Below are positions 52,750-62,511 of a DNA stretch of 64,000 nt, piece after piece (the stretch's first letter is position 1; each line of letters opens with the position of its first letter). Source of the stretch: Heyndrickxia oleronia (GTDB taxonomy: Bacteria; Bacillota; Bacilli; Bacillales; Bacillaceae_C). Position numbers and translations under genes: made by a program. The notes beneath the pieces are model-generated. The model did no database searches. It had not been told where the DNA came from and worked only from the letters and a program-made list of their open reading frames with translations. The stretch covers positions 2,326,001 to 2,390,000 of the forward strand of contig NZ_CP065424.1 in NCBI RefSeq assembly GCF_017809215.1. Direction: 5' to 3'.

Positions 52750-52906
52750 TACAGGCTGTTTTCGTATAGTTTGTAGCATTTGTAAAAGCCTAACTTCGGA
52801 CTTTTACACTTATAAACAGGTTCTGTATTCTTATGAAGTTTGCAGCTTTTTTCAATTCTTTTAATCTCTACTTAAATAGCAACATGATTTTGGAAAAGAG
52901 TCTTGT
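52750..52906. repeat. MITE-like dispersed repeat, clearest copy
   Basis: The left end GGCTGTTTTCGTATAGTTTG and the right end, read on the other strand (CTCTTTTCCAAAATCATGTTG), are imperfect inverted repeats. The interior contains a short stem (AAAAGCC/GGACTTTT-like). Related segments lie at 26450-26541 and 36543-36735, with isolated ends near 44078 and 57900. Confidence 0.45.
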
Positions 52907-52910
52907 TAAA

Positions 52911-52958
52911 AAAGGATGATTATTGAGTGACTAGCCACAAAAATAATCATCCTTTCTT
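52911..52958 (-). terminator. Terminator of DUF445 gene
   Basis: AAAGGATGATTATT (52911-52924) pairs exactly with AATAATCATCCTTT (52942-52955). On the minus strand it runs into TTTTTTAAC. Confidence 0.85.
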
Positions 52959-52961
52959 AAA

Positions 52962-54212
52962 TTAGAGGATAAGCTTGATTGCAGTAATACAGAGACCAAT
53001 AATAAAACCACAAATAGCCCCATTCACCCGAATCCATTGTAGATCTTTGCCCACATTATTCTCAATCATGTTAATCAACATTTCATCATCCAGTTTATCC
53101 AGGTTTTCCTGGACAAGCTTCCCTATTTTTGAATGGTTGACTTCGATTAAGTTTGTAATTTGTGTATGTAACCAGGTTTCGATAGATGCAATTTTTTGTT
53201 CATCATTACTATAATTATCCAATATTCCATTTAACAAGGGAAAGAGGGATTCATCCCAAAACCTATCTTCATGAATATAAGCAATTGCTCTATGTCTAAA
53301 ACTTTCGATCATTCCTTCTAATTGGTCATGTGGGTTCCATTTAGAAAGAATAGCATCCTTTAATCCTTCTATTTCATTAATCAATTGCTCATTATTTTTT
53401 AGATTATCTAACCCGGATTGAATGGATTGTAGAAGTTTTTCACGGTTTTCACTATCCTGATGTTTTAGGTCATTCATAATATTCTTCAACAGGGTTTGAA
53501 TAATTTTTCCGAGTTTTTCTTCATTTACTAAGCTTTGGAAAGACTTTAAAGCAAATTGTAAAAATCCATCCAACTCAATTTTATTCAGAGCTTTGATAGC
53601 TGCACTCCCAAGTTGGATTTTACTCTCTTCTTTTGCTACCCAGCTTTCTGCTTGCTCCAATAGGTAGTCCAATGCTTTATGATCATATTGTCGATCTTCA
53701 ATTAGTTTAACTATGTTTGGAAGCAAGGTTTTTACCTTATAGGAATGAATATAACTTTTTATCTGTTCAATAATGACTGGAATAAATTTTGTTAGATCTA
53801 TATGTTTAATTATTTTTTCAATTAAAGAGAGGATTCCTTTTTTAAATCTTTCAGAATACATCTCTTTTTTTGCTACCGCTAATAGCTTTACTGTCAACTG
53901 TATGTTCTTAAGTTTATTTACTATACTTTCTTTCGAAAGCCAGTCATTTTCAATTGTAGAAACGAGAGCTTTCGTTATACGTTTTCGGTTTTTTGATAAT
54001 AAAGAGGTATGTGGTATAGGTATTCCTAATGGATGCCTAAAAAGAGCTGTGACCGCAAACCAGTCTGCTAAACCACCGACGATTCCAGCTTCAAAACCAC
54101 CTTGTAGCAATCCTAAAAATGGGTTGGAATGCTCAAAGGGGAGGGTGGCTATAAAACCAATTCCCATAACTGCAAGCGATGTTCTCGCTAAATACTTAGA
54201 ATTTTTCACCAT
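52962..54212 (-). CDS. DUF445 family membrane protein
   Basis: About 416 residues from ATG 54212 (AAGGA nine bases upstream). The N-terminal hairpin TSLAVMGIGFIATLPF plus GFEAGIVGGLADWFAVTALFRHPLG is the DUF445 signature (YheB/YtgA-like). A long amphipathic, coiled-coil-rich middle follows, with a C-terminal membrane helix (INGAICGFIIGLCITAIKLIL). The family bridges or spans the membrane; the function is unknown. Confidence 0.87.
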   Translation of the reverse strand: MVKNSKYLARTSLAVMGIGFIATLPFEHSNPFLGLLQGGFEAGIVGGLADWFAVTALFRHPLGIPIPHTSLLSKNRKRITKALVSTIENDWLSKESIVNKLKNIQLTVKLLAVAKKEMYSERFKKGILSLIEKIIKHIDLTKFIPVIIEQIKSYIHSYKVKTLLPNIVKLIEDRQYDHKALDYLLEQAESWVAKEESKIQLGSAAIKALNKIELDGFLQFALKSFQSLVNEEKLGKIIQTLLKNIMNDLKHQDSENREKLLQSIQSGLDNLKNNEQLINEIEGLKDAILSKWNPHDQLEGMIESFRHRAIAYIHEDRFWDESLFPLLNGILDNYSNDEQKIASIETWLHTQITNLIEVNHSKIGKLVQENLDKLDDEMLINMIENNVGKDLQWIRVNGAICGFIIGLCITAIKLIL

Positions 54213-54499
54213 AATCAATCATCCTTTTACTGCCAAATACTTATTTACAATATGTAATTAAGAGCTATTAATAAAAACATTTTAATGCTTATTGCTGATA
54301 AATGGAAGAATGATGTATAAAAATAAACATATTATGTTAACTTAAATCAGCTTTTTTCTTCATTATTTAAAGTATGTAAAACTGAAATGACATTTTAAAC
54401 GTACTCCAACCTATCGTCATTAAAGAATGGTTAAGATATATGTTCCCGGTTGTTGAATATCATCCTTAAAAAAATCAGCTAATAAAGGCATACAAAGAT

Positions 54500-55111
54500 C
54501 TATTTAAGCTCCTTGTTCATAATACGGTTATGTAATTTTGAGAGTAATAATAGAGAAAGGATCGCACCAATAAAAGTTAATGACATATCCCACTGTGAAT
54601 CCCAAACATCCCCTTGAGTTGCAAGGAAACTTTTTGCCGATCTTCCAACTATCTTAGCAACAAGCCATTCTATTATTTCATATATCGCTGAAATAGCAAG
54701 AATGATGGATAAAGTAATACAAATCAGCCATTTTGAAGGCTTTATACATGTATTCCTAAGAAGAAGCTCGCGGATTACAATAATAAAACTTCCTTTTGCA
54801 AAGTGGCCAAAACGATCATAATTATTTCGCTGCAAATGAAATTCATCCTTTAACCAACTGAATAGTGGTACATCGGCATATGTGTAATGCCCACCAATAA
54901 ACATAAGAACGACTAAAATAGTGATAATTAAATAGGAAAGGGTTGTCAATCGGAATCGGGTATAGGTAAAAAGGAGAACCAATAGACCGATGACCGCAGG
55001 TGAAACTTCAAGCATCCATGTAAAATAATCATTAGCCTGAATGACAGACCATAGAAGGAATATGATAATAATAATAAATAAAAAGAAGTGGGAAAATTTT
55101 ACGTTTTTCAT
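54500..55111 (-). CDS. DUF2238 family membrane protein (YjdF-like)
   Basis: 203 residues with six membrane segments. The family core GGHYTYADVPLFSWLKDEF, then RNNYDRFGHFAKGSF, and QGDVWDSQWDMSLTFIGA are all present. The conserved His/Tyr/Asp residues on one face suggest an enzyme or a metal site, but no function is established. It starts at ATG 55111 (AAAGGAG upstream) and is divergent from the MFS gene. Confidence 0.87.
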   Translation of the reverse strand: MKNVKFSHFFLFIIIIIFLLWSVIQANDYFTWMLEVSPAVIGLLVLLFTYTRFRLTTLSYLIITILVVLMFIGGHYTYADVPLFSWLKDEFHLQRNNYDRFGHFAKGSFIIVIRELLLRNTCIKPSKWLICITLSIILAISAIYEIIEWLVAKIVGRSAKSFLATQGDVWDSQWDMSLTFIGAILSLLLLSKLHNRIMNKELK

Positions 55112-55267
55112 TTATGAAAATATCTCCTTTTTGCAATAGTGTTACCATCTATCTATTCAAATTATGCGAAAGAGTTAAAGACGGATTTAATAAGTATTTG
55201 AATAATTTTAATGTTTGATAAATTTAAGTATTCTTTGTATAGTAATAGGATACAGGGGTGGAGTGAA

Positions 55268-56533
55268 GTGGTTAGTAATAGGAAAATGAAAAAGTTAGAA
55301 AATAATCATATAATTATTGTTTCTATTGCTACAGCGCTTTGCTTAATCGGCGATTCAATGCTGTATATCACGTTGCCAATTTATTGGAAAGACGCAGGAT
55401 TAACATCTATATGGCAAGTAGGTTTTTTATTATCAATTAATCGCTTTGTACGATTACCTGCAAATCCGATCATAGGATGGATTTATAAAAAAATTACCTT
55501 AAGAACCGGTCTTTTAATTGCTGTTATTATCGGATCTTTAACGACCGTTGGATATGGAGTAGTAGAAGGCTTTATCGGATGGGTTATTTTACGAGGGTTA
55601 TGGGGGATCGCATGGTCATTCTTTCGGATTGGTGGTTTATCAGCAGTTGTTTTGTTTGCTGAAAATAATAGTAGGGGCAAGGCGATGGGATTATATAATG
55701 GGCTTCATCGCTTAGGTAGTTTATTTGGCATGTTATTAGGCGGAATTCTTGTGCCATTATTTGGCTTTAATATTATTTCCATTTTATTTGGCATCGTATC
55801 AGTTGCAGGTTTACCTATCATACTTTTTAGATTAAAAGAACAACCAATTTCATCTGAAACTGTGCCTAAAAAATCTACAAATAAAGGTTTCTTTAAAAAT
55901 GACATCGGATCCACTATAACCATTATGTTTAGCGGTTTTTTTATTGCCATGCTTATACAGGGGATTTTAACAGCTACATTAAGTAGCTTAATCGAGTACC
56001 ATTTCGGAGAAAAACCTTCTTTATTAGGTATTGTGATTAGTGTAACGGCTTTATCTGGTAGCATTCAATCAGCACGGTGGGTATGGGAACCATTTCTAGG
56101 TACGAAGGTAGGCATATGGTCTGATGGAAAAAGAGGAAGGATTCCACTTTATATCGGTTTCTTAGCTCTTTCGTCGATATTATTCGGCATGCTTTCCTTA
56201 CACCTAGCCATTTTCGTATGGTTATTCATGATCCTGCTCGTAATGGCTGCTTCTACAGCTATAACTACTTTAACAGACGCTATTGCGAGTGATGTAGCGA
56301 GGGAAACAAATGCTATTTCTTTTTTGACGATTTACTCGATTGTCCAAGATTTAGGAGCCGCAATCGGTCCATTCACTGGTTATTATTTTATCGAAAAAGT
56401 AAACGGATATTATTATTTATATTGGGGAAGCTCCATTGTTTTACTCTTATTAATGCTCGCATGGTGTAGCATATTTTTGTATAAAAAATTAACTAGTAAT
56501 CAAGTGATACATACAGATGGTTTAGGTAAATAG
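55268..56533 (+). CDS. MFS transporter
   Basis: Taken from GTG 55268, with GGGGTGGAG just upstream (421 residues; ATG 55286 is an alternative). It has 12 helices. IYKKITLRTGLLIAV fills the motif A loop and WSDGKRGRIPLYIGF is its second-half counterpart. LRGLWGIAWSFFRIGGL is a typical TM4-5 region. Probably a drug or metabolite exporter; the substrate is unknown. The HAD phosphatase gene follows 32 bases later. Confidence 0.82.
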   Translation: MVSNRKMKKLENNHIIIVSIATALCLIGDSMLYITLPIYWKDAGLTSIWQVGFLLSINRFVRLPANPIIGWIYKKITLRTGLLIAVIIGSLTTVGYGVVEGFIGWVILRGLWGIAWSFFRIGGLSAVVLFAENNSRGKAMGLYNGLHRLGSLFGMLLGGILVPLFGFNIISILFGIVSVAGLPIILFRLKEQPISSETVPKKSTNKGFFKNDIGSTITIMFSGFFIAMLIQGILTATLSSLIEYHFGEKPSLLGIVISVTALSGSIQSARWVWEPFLGTKVGIWSDGKRGRIPLYIGFLALSSILFGMLSLHLAIFVWLFMILLVMAASTAITTLTDAIASDVARETNAISFLTIYSIVQDLGAAIGPFTGYYFIEKVNGYYYLYWGSSIVLLLLMLAWCSIFLYKKLTSNQVIHTDGLGK

Positions 56534-56565
56534 ATGGTTAATAGAGCGGAGGGAGTAAATAATTG

Positions 56566-57102
56566 ATGAACTCAATTCAAGCTGTATTTATTGATCGTGA
56601 TGGAACTATTGGAGGGAACGATCAAGCGATTTTTCCTGGAGAATTCGAAATGTATCCATATGTAGAAAAAGCACTTGAACAATTACGAAGCAGTGGTTTA
56701 AAGATTTATGCATTAACTAATCAGCCAGGGGTTAGTAGGGGAGAAGTTAATAAAGAGGATTTCGAAATAGAATTAAAAAAGTTCGGTTTTGATAAAATCT
56801 ATCTTTGTCCTCATGAACATCTTGAAGGGTGTAGATGTAGAAAGCCATCACCAGGTATGTTAATGGCTGCTGCCAAAGAAAATGACTTGGATTTAAGAAA
56901 ATGTATGGTTATAGGAGATCGATGGACAGATATGCTTGCTGCGGATTTGGCTGGATGTATGAAAATCCTCGTAAAAACTGGTGCAGGAATGAACGAATAT
57001 CAAAAATATAAAAATGCTGAGTTTTTTGGAAGATGGGCAGAAGTTTCACCTAATTATATAGCAGAAGATTTGCGAGATGCAGTGAATTGGATCATGGAAT
57101 GA
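56566..57102 (+). CDS. HAD-IIIA phosphatase (GmhB/HisB-N-like)
   Basis: 178 residues. Motif I is FIDRDGTIGG, motif II is YALTNQPGVS, and motif III/IV is KPSPGMLMAA with VIGDRWTDMLAADLAG. The zinc-binding loop CPHEHLEGCRCRKP is that of heptose bisphosphatase and histidinol phosphatase. No heptose genes are nearby, so the true substrate is open. ATG 56566 is preferred to TTG 56563. Confidence 0.85.
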   Translation: MNSIQAVFIDRDGTIGGNDQAIFPGEFEMYPYVEKALEQLRSSGLKIYALTNQPGVSRGEVNKEDFEIELKKFGFDKIYLCPHEHLEGCRCRKPSPGMLMAAAKENDLDLRKCMVIGDRWTDMLAADLAGCMKILVKTGAGMNEYQKYKNAEFFGRWAEVSPNYIAEDLRDAVNWIME

Positions 57103-57189
57103 GTAGTGGCTGGAACAGTAATTAAACTAGCAAAGCGGGAAGCAAAGAACCTGTATTCTCGACTTCCCCCTTATTGCTCCAAGTGAGCT

Positions 57190-57822
57190 TTAAATTTTCT
57201 TAATTTTAGACAAATCCCCACTGCATAGTGTATCAAGATTATCAAAAATTTTACAGGCAGGCCAATCCCACCATTTAATAGTAAGAAGATAATCGATGAG
57301 CTCATCATCAAATCTTTTTTTAATAATATTGCAGGGATTCCCGCCTGCAATATGGTAAGGGGGAATATCTTTTGAAACGACAGAACTGGCAGCAATAATT
57401 GCTCCATCACCAATATGCACACCGGGCATTACGGTGACATTTTGACCAATCCACACATCATTTCCAATTACAGTGTCACCTTTTAGTGGTAAGTCTGATA
57501 GTGAAGGAGTTGATTTCTCCCAGCCATTGCCCATAATGTTAAATGGATAGGTAGTGACACTGCACATTCGATGATTTGCACCATTCATTACAAATTCAAT
57601 ACCCTTTGCGATAGCGCAAAATTTTCCGATAAACAGTTTATCACCAATAAATTCATAGTGATGTGTGACATGCTCTTCAAACTTTTCAGCACCATTCATA
57701 TCATCATAATATGTGTAGTCACCGACAATAATATTTGGACGTGTTATAACGTTTTTAATAAAGCATATACTTTTAATTGCTTCATTTGGGTAGATGGCAT
57801 TAGGATCGGGTCCATATTGCAT
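57190..57822 (-). CDS. Vat-type (CatB-related) O-acetyltransferase
   Basis: 210 residues from ATG 57822 (AAAGGAG nine bases upstream). It opens MQYGPDPNAIYPNEAI, then DYTYYDDMNGAEKFEEHVTHHYEFIGDKL, FVMNGANHRM (catalytic His), TYPFNIMGNGWEK, GDTVIGNDVWIGQNVTVMPG, and the left-handed beta-helix repeats. The line-up follows VatA/VatD streptogramin A acetyltransferases closely. Inferred activity: acetylation of streptogramin A, hence intrinsic resistance. Other xenobiotic acetyltransferases of the same fold cannot be excluded. Confidence 0.87.
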   Translation of the reverse strand: MQYGPDPNAIYPNEAIKSICFIKNVITRPNIIVGDYTYYDDMNGAEKFEEHVTHHYEFIGDKLFIGKFCAIAKGIEFVMNGANHRMCSVTTYPFNIMGNGWEKSTPSLSDLPLKGDTVIGNDVWIGQNVTVMPGVHIGDGAIIAASSVVSKDIPPYHIAGGNPCNIIKKRFDDELIDYLLTIKWWDWPACKIFDNLDTLCSGDLSKIKKI

Positions 57823-58227
57823 ATAAAAATCTCTCCTTTGCATTATATAGATTGCAAGAATACAGCGTATTACTTGATATCCCCTTCTAATTTTTATTAC
57901 ACACAAACTATGCGAAAACAGCTTTTAATAAGTGTAAATTAGATTAATTAAGAGTATTAAAATGAACTCTCCTTCTTTACTTCGATAGTCATCGTCAAAT
58001 TCCTTCAAACCTTCAAACTTCATTTAATCTTTCTTGTTATTTAGTGAGTAAATAATTTTAAAATGAAATTTTTTTGCTCATATCTTCTTTTTTATAAAAT
58101 CATAGATAATCTGTATGTGATTCGAAGGAAAAGGAAAAATCCCGATTATTATTAGGGTAGGGATAATGGGATCAGTTAGTAAACAATACATAATACTTCT
58201 TTATTTTTACATATGAGGGCTATATAC
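57823..58227. other. Gene-free stretch upstream of Vat-type gene
   Basis: No gene seen. A single end of the MITE-like repeat (on the minus strand, GCTGTTTTCGCATAGTTTG) lies near 57905-57923. No terminator-type attenuator like that of the ABC-F gene was found in the Vat leader. Confidence 0.35.
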
Positions 58228-58261
58228 AATAAAAAAGAAAGGCAAGACAATCTGCCTTTCT
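58228..58261 (-). terminator. Terminator-like hairpin downstream of P450
   Basis: AGAAAGGCA (58236-58244) pairs with TGCCTTTCT (58253-58261). On the minus strand it is followed by TTTTTATTG. It lies 187 bases beyond the P450 stop. Confidence 0.6.
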
Positions 58262-58447
58262 ATGAATTGAATATTAGTTACTGTTGATGTTCACTTCTGA
58301 ATGATAAGGAATTCCCTTGGTGATTTTTTCATTTCGAAACTATTTTTTTGTGTTTCTCTAAAAAATGACATAAAGATGATTTTAAAAGGGAAAGACTGTC
58401 CTCAAATTCTCTATTTCACACAACAGAGTCTTTGAAAGTTAATTAGC

Positions 58448-59704
58448 CTATTTTGATTGAACATTACTTAGAATAATTTTACTGTGAGGAATGCTTGGAA
58501 TATTCACCATGCTATAGCTAAGATCTTGGTCTTGTATATCGTATTCCATATGATTCACAAGGAAATTTAGACTTATCTTCATGATTTCTATAGTGACCCA
58601 TTCTCCTGCACAACGGTGTCCAAGAAGATAATCACCACCACCTTGGGGTATAAAATTGAATCGATTTTCCTCCCATTGAGCAAATCGATTTGGATTAAAC
58701 TCATCAGGTTGATCCCATATTTTTGGGTCATGATTCGTTCCGTAAAGATCTAATAGGGTTAATGTTCCTTTTTTGAATAAATAGCCGTTCCAGATAAAAT
58801 CGTTTTTAACTAATGCTGCTACCATTGGGAAAAATGGATAAAAACGCCGTACCTCTTGTACAAACATCCAATAATAATCTTCATCATTTTTCACTAGTTT
58901 ATCCCTTTCATGAGGATAATGATGTAGTGCAACCGCAAGAAAATTAATATAAATTGAAATTGCCACAATAGGACGCAATATATTAATGACTTCTACAGCA
59001 ACAGTTTCAGTATTAAGAAGCTCCCCGTTAAGATCCTTATGCCAGGTAAATTGATGCAATAGTGTATTTTCTGAGATTTTCAGCTTTCCATCCCGAATGT
59101 TGCTAATCAGCTCACTCATGTTGGTTTCTACTTGATTTCTTGCTTTCCTCCCACGCCAATGAGTTGGACCGATTTTAGCAGGTGATTCAAACATTGCAGC
59201 TAGATCTTTTGTTAGATTTGTCATTTCCTCATCTTGAACAGAAATACCTACCCATTGGCAGGCGGATTTACATAAAATTTCTTTCACCTCATCAAATAAT
59301 ATCACTTTTTTCATATTTCCCCATTTATCTAACGCATTTTGCCACTGTTTTTCAGCTATAACTTTAAGTTTATTTAGTTCATAGGGAGACATTTGGGACA
59401 TAAACATTTCCTTACGATGTTTATGTTTTTCACCATCTAATCCTTGAACCCCATTTTTTCCAAATAAGGTTTGAATTAAACGGTTAGGCGCTGCGTCTTT
59501 CCTTGCAAACTTATCCGTATCATAAAAAACTTCTGCCGCTTCATTCCCCGTCATACAGATTGCTTTTTTACCAAGCAATCGTGTCTCGAAAATATTGGAC
59601 TGAAAGCTTTGACATCTATTTGGTATAAACATATAACCTTCTCTAAGCATACTTAAGCTATGGTCTAATCCATCTTCTTTGGGTATCTTTTTAATTTTTT
59701 CCAT
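58448..59704 (-). CDS. Cytochrome P450, CYP152 (fatty-acid peroxygenase) type
   Basis: 418 residues from ATG 59704 (TGGAG nine bases upstream). The haem ligand region is [21 protein letters not shown], with Cys in GHRCAGE. The I-helix region [21 protein letters not shown] lacks the usual acid-alcohol pair and [11 protein letters not shown] carries the Arg-Pro-type pair, both as in B. subtilis CYP152A1 (YbdT). Such enzymes use hydrogen peroxide to hydroxylate or decarboxylate fatty acids. It is monocistronic. Confidence 0.88.
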   Translation of the reverse strand: MEKIKKIPKEDGLDHSLSMLREGYMFIPNRCQSFQSNIFETRLLGKKAICMTGNEAAEVFYDTDKFARKDAAPNRLIQTLFGKNGVQGLDGEKHKHRKEMFMSQMSPYELNKLKVIAEKQWQNALDKWGNMKKVILFDEVKEILCKSACQWVGISVQDEEMTNLTKDLAAMFESPAKIGPTHWRGRKARNQVETNMSELISNIRDGKLKISENTLLHQFTWHKDLNGELLNTETVAVEVINILRPIVAISIYINFLAVALHHYPHERDKLVKNDEDYYWMFVQEVRRFYPFFPMVAALVKNDFIWNGYLFKKGTLTLLDLYGTNHDPKIWDQPDEFNPNRFAQWEENRFNFIPQGGGDYLLGHRCAGEWVTIEIMKISLNFLVNHMEYDIQDQDLSYSMVNIPSIPHSKIILSNVQSK

Positions 59705-60221
59705 TTGATCCAGCTCCATTTTTTCTGTGGAATAGTAATTATTATTATTTGATAATTTACCCTAATTACTCTTAGAAGAATCATCTTCTTATGTTTTTGA
59801 ATATTTCAAGGTTAGTTTTTTCCTAATAATAGAAGAATCTATACAACAGATGGTTGAGAGAATAAAAAAGTTGCAAATGACTCAAATATGAAGTCGGTCA
59901 CTATCAAAGGCGTAATGAAGAGTGATGATAACAGAGGGATCAAGGGTGTATTACCATGCTCTTGCATATGCAAAAAAATAATGAAAAAGATCCTATTGAT
60001 AATGGAAAAGTAAATATATTGAAAGCTGTGAATTGTTATATGATCTATTGATACCTCAAAGTTGATAATATTGGAAGTAGAAAAAGAGGATTGTGAATTA
60101 AGAGGAAAGGAGTTGAAGATCTAAGAGTTCAGCAGCTTTTTTATTCGAATAAAAGGCAGGTTATTTCATGAAGAATGATGAAGTAAATAGTATGGTTATA
60201 AAAAGTAGAGGTGGCAATGGA
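59705..60221. other. Gene-free stretch
   Basis: No credible gene, terminator or repeat seen. AGTTCAGCAGCTTTTTT near 60125-60141 is a weak hairpin-like spot. The 60168-60221 codons are in frame with the next gene but lie before its better start. Confidence 0.35.
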
Positions 60222-60746
60222 ATGATAAATGAATTTATAACGATTAGAAAAGCTGTTTTAACTGATGCAGAAGGAATAGCTAAAGTACACGTTGACAGTT
60301 GGAAAACAACTTATGCCAATATTGTTTCAGATGAATATTTAGATAATCTTTCATATGAAAGTCGTGAACAAATGTGGACTGATGCCATTCCTTATGGAGG
60401 TGTTTTTGTAGCAGAAAACAATGAAGGAAAAATAGTTGGTTTTTCCAAGGGCGGAAAAGAAAGAAGCGGTAAATATAAAGGGTACGAAGGAGAGCTATAT
60501 GCCATTTATATTTTAAAAGAATATCAAGGTCAAGGAATTGGAACAGCACTTATTAAACCAGTTATAGATGAAATTAAAGGCATGGGATTGAACACTATGC
60601 TTGTTCTTGTATTGAAAGATAATACTTCACGTCACTTCTACGAAGCATTAGGTGGTCAAAATATAGATCGTGTTGAAGTTGAAATTGGAGGAAAAATACT
60701 ATCCGAACTTGTGTATGGTTGGAAAGATATTCGCACTATATTTTAG
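60222..60746 (+). CDS. GNAT family N-acetyltransferase
   Basis: 174 residues from ATG 60222 (GAGGTGG upstream). FITIRKAVLTDAEGIAKVHVDSWKTTYANIV is the opening of the common YjcK/RimI-like Bacillus GNATs. LYAIYILKEYQGQGIGTALI is the acetyl-CoA loop (QGQGIG), and NTSRHFYEALGG is the final motif. An in-frame ATG 60168 would add 18 unrelated residues. The substrate is unknown. Confidence 0.87.
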   Translation: MINEFITIRKAVLTDAEGIAKVHVDSWKTTYANIVSDEYLDNLSYESREQMWTDAIPYGGVFVAENNEGKIVGFSKGGKERSGKYKGYEGELYAIYILKEYQGQGIGTALIKPVIDEIKGMGLNTMLVLVLKDNTSRHFYEALGGQNIDRVEVEIGGKILSELVYGWKDIRTIF

Positions 60747-60825
60747 TATTCATTCTACTACTAACAGGTGAGATCATTAAAATAAAAACAATAGAAAAAG
60801 ACAAAAAAAGGGGGAGTATTACTAT

Positions 60826-61701
60826 ATGAATAATAACTTAATTAGAAATATTCAATTGGTTTATTCTGACCTATCCATTGAAGACTTTTATACGAATGAG
60901 ATTGGACAGAATAATGACGTGCTAATTGTAAACTATTCACTGGTTTTTAGATTTCCGAAAAATAAAAATGGAATCATTCAATTAAGAAGAGAAACGGAAA
61001 TTTTGAAATATATTAAAGATATCGTCTCAAGTCCTATTCCAAATCCAATTTATGAGTCCTTTGGAGAGTTTGAACCAGGTAAGGCTTTCACTGGCTATAT
61101 TTTAATAGATGGTGTTCCATTATGGAAGGAAAGTTTAATAGGTATTAAGAGTGTTGAAATGATGAAAGGATTGGCAGTACAACTTGTTTCTTTTCTTGTA
61201 GAACTCCACTCTATTTCAGGAGAAAAAGTACGTAGAGATTTGAACCTAAAAGTTCGTAATCCTCGTGAAGAAATGTATAAACTGTATGACAAGATTCAAA
61301 CTAAATTATTTCCTTATATTAGAGAAGATGCTCAAAAAGAAGTATCACAATCCTTTGAAACTTTCCTAGAAGGGAAATCGTTCTCAAATTTAGATATAAC
61401 ACTTATACATGGAGATTTCGGTGCATCTAACATCTTGTGGAATCCTGAAACAAGTAGGATTTCTGGGATTATAGATTTTGGTGGTTCAGGTTTAGGAGAC
61501 CCAGCATATGATTTTGCTGGAATACTCTCCAGCTACGGAAGAGAATTTTTTGATATGTGTATGAATCTGTACCCTAACGGTGATGAAATATCGGAACGAG
61601 TGAAATTTTATAAAAGTACATTTGCTTTACAAGAAGCACTACACGGTATTGAAAATGGTGATAGAGAAGCTTTTGAGAGTGGAATCCAAGATTATAGATA
61701 A
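60826..61701 (+). CDS. Aminoglycoside phosphotransferase family protein
   Basis: 291 residues with AAAGGGGGAG in front. The Brenner motif is LIHGDFGASNILW, and the metal-binding Asp is in GIIDFGGSGLGDPAYDFA. The N-lobe LVFRFPKNKNGIIQLRRETEIL has the ATP-site Arg/Glu pair; VFRFPK replaces the usual VxK strand. It resembles APH(2'')-like proteins of bacilli. It may phosphorylate aminoglycosides, but the family also includes metabolic kinases. Confidence 0.83.
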   Translation: MNNNLIRNIQLVYSDLSIEDFYTNEIGQNNDVLIVNYSLVFRFPKNKNGIIQLRRETEILKYIKDIVSSPIPNPIYESFGEFEPGKAFTGYILIDGVPLWKESLIGIKSVEMMKGLAVQLVSFLVELHSISGEKVRRDLNLKVRNPREEMYKLYDKIQTKLFPYIREDAQKEVSQSFETFLEGKSFSNLDITLIHGDFGASNILWNPETSRISGIIDFGGSGLGDPAYDFAGILSSYGREFFDMCMNLYPNGDEISERVKFYKSTFALQEALHGIENGDREAFESGIQDYR

Positions 61702-61947
61702 ATTGCTTGTTCCATCATTTTAGATGAATCATTTGAAAGAATAAAAGTCATCCTTAATAATTACCAAACTAAAAGATAAACCCATTGATTATTAATTGAG
61801 CTAAAAAGTGCATGAACAGAAGAACAGAGCTGTTATTTAGAAGGCTTTTTCATATGCTATTAACGGGATATAGTTCAAAAAGGATTAAAGCTTTTTTTAT
61901 GGGGAGTTCAATGAAACAAGGAAACATCATGAGGGGGAAAACTCAAT

Positions 61948-62433
61948 ATGTCTAAGAATAAATATCACCGAGCATTTGGAGTTTACGGCATTTATGTAGA
62001 AGAAGGAGAACTCTTAGTTATAAATAAAAATGGGGGTCCATATACTAATCGTTTTGACTTACCTGGAGGAAGTTTAAAAGAAGGTGAAACTTTATCGGAA
62101 GCAATGAAAAGAGAGTTCCTTGAAGAAACGGGACTTGAAATAGAAATCCAGGAAAACATTGGGGTTGTGGATTTTAAACTGCCTTGGTTATGGAAAGAGT
62201 TTACGGATGTTCATCATATTGCGGTCTATTATTCTGTTCGTACTATTGGTGGGAACATACAAACACCTGAACAATTTGAAGGACAAGACTCATTGGGAGC
62301 CGTTTGGGTAACCGAAAAAGATGTTTCTTTGGATAATGCTTCACCATTAGTTTTAAAAGCATTTGAGTGGTTAAGAACAAAGGATTTAGGGATAGATGCT
62401 GAGATATACCAAGATTGGAAAGTAGTAAAATAA
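61948..62433 (+). CDS. Nudix hydrolase
   Basis: 161 residues with GAGGGGG upstream. The Nudix box is complete: GGSLKEGETLSEAMKREFLE followed by ETGLEIE. The core strand AFGVYGIYVEEGELLVINKN and FDLPGG are typical of MutT/YjhB-type enzymes hydrolysing nucleoside diphosphate derivatives. The substrate is unknown. A terminator follows. Confidence 0.88.
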   Translation: MSKNKYHRAFGVYGIYVEEGELLVINKNGGPYTNRFDLPGGSLKEGETLSEAMKREFLEETGLEIEIQENIGVVDFKLPWLWKEFTDVHHIAVYYSVRTIGGNIQTPEQFEGQDSLGAVWVTEKDVSLDNASPLVLKAFEWLRTKDLGIDAEIYQDWKVVK

Positions 62434-62454
62434 ATATTTTCTTATACAGGCTAG

Positions 62455-62488
62455 AGCTGACTAACTCGAGTTAATCAGCTTTTTATGT
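62455..62488 (+). terminator. Intrinsic terminator
   Basis: AGCTGACTAACTC pairs with GAGTTAATCAGCT (12 of 13), then TTTT. It lies between the Nudix gene and the convergent phosphatase gene. Confidence 0.75.
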
Positions 62489-62511
62489 TGGAAAGGTAGA
62501 TTAATTCAATG

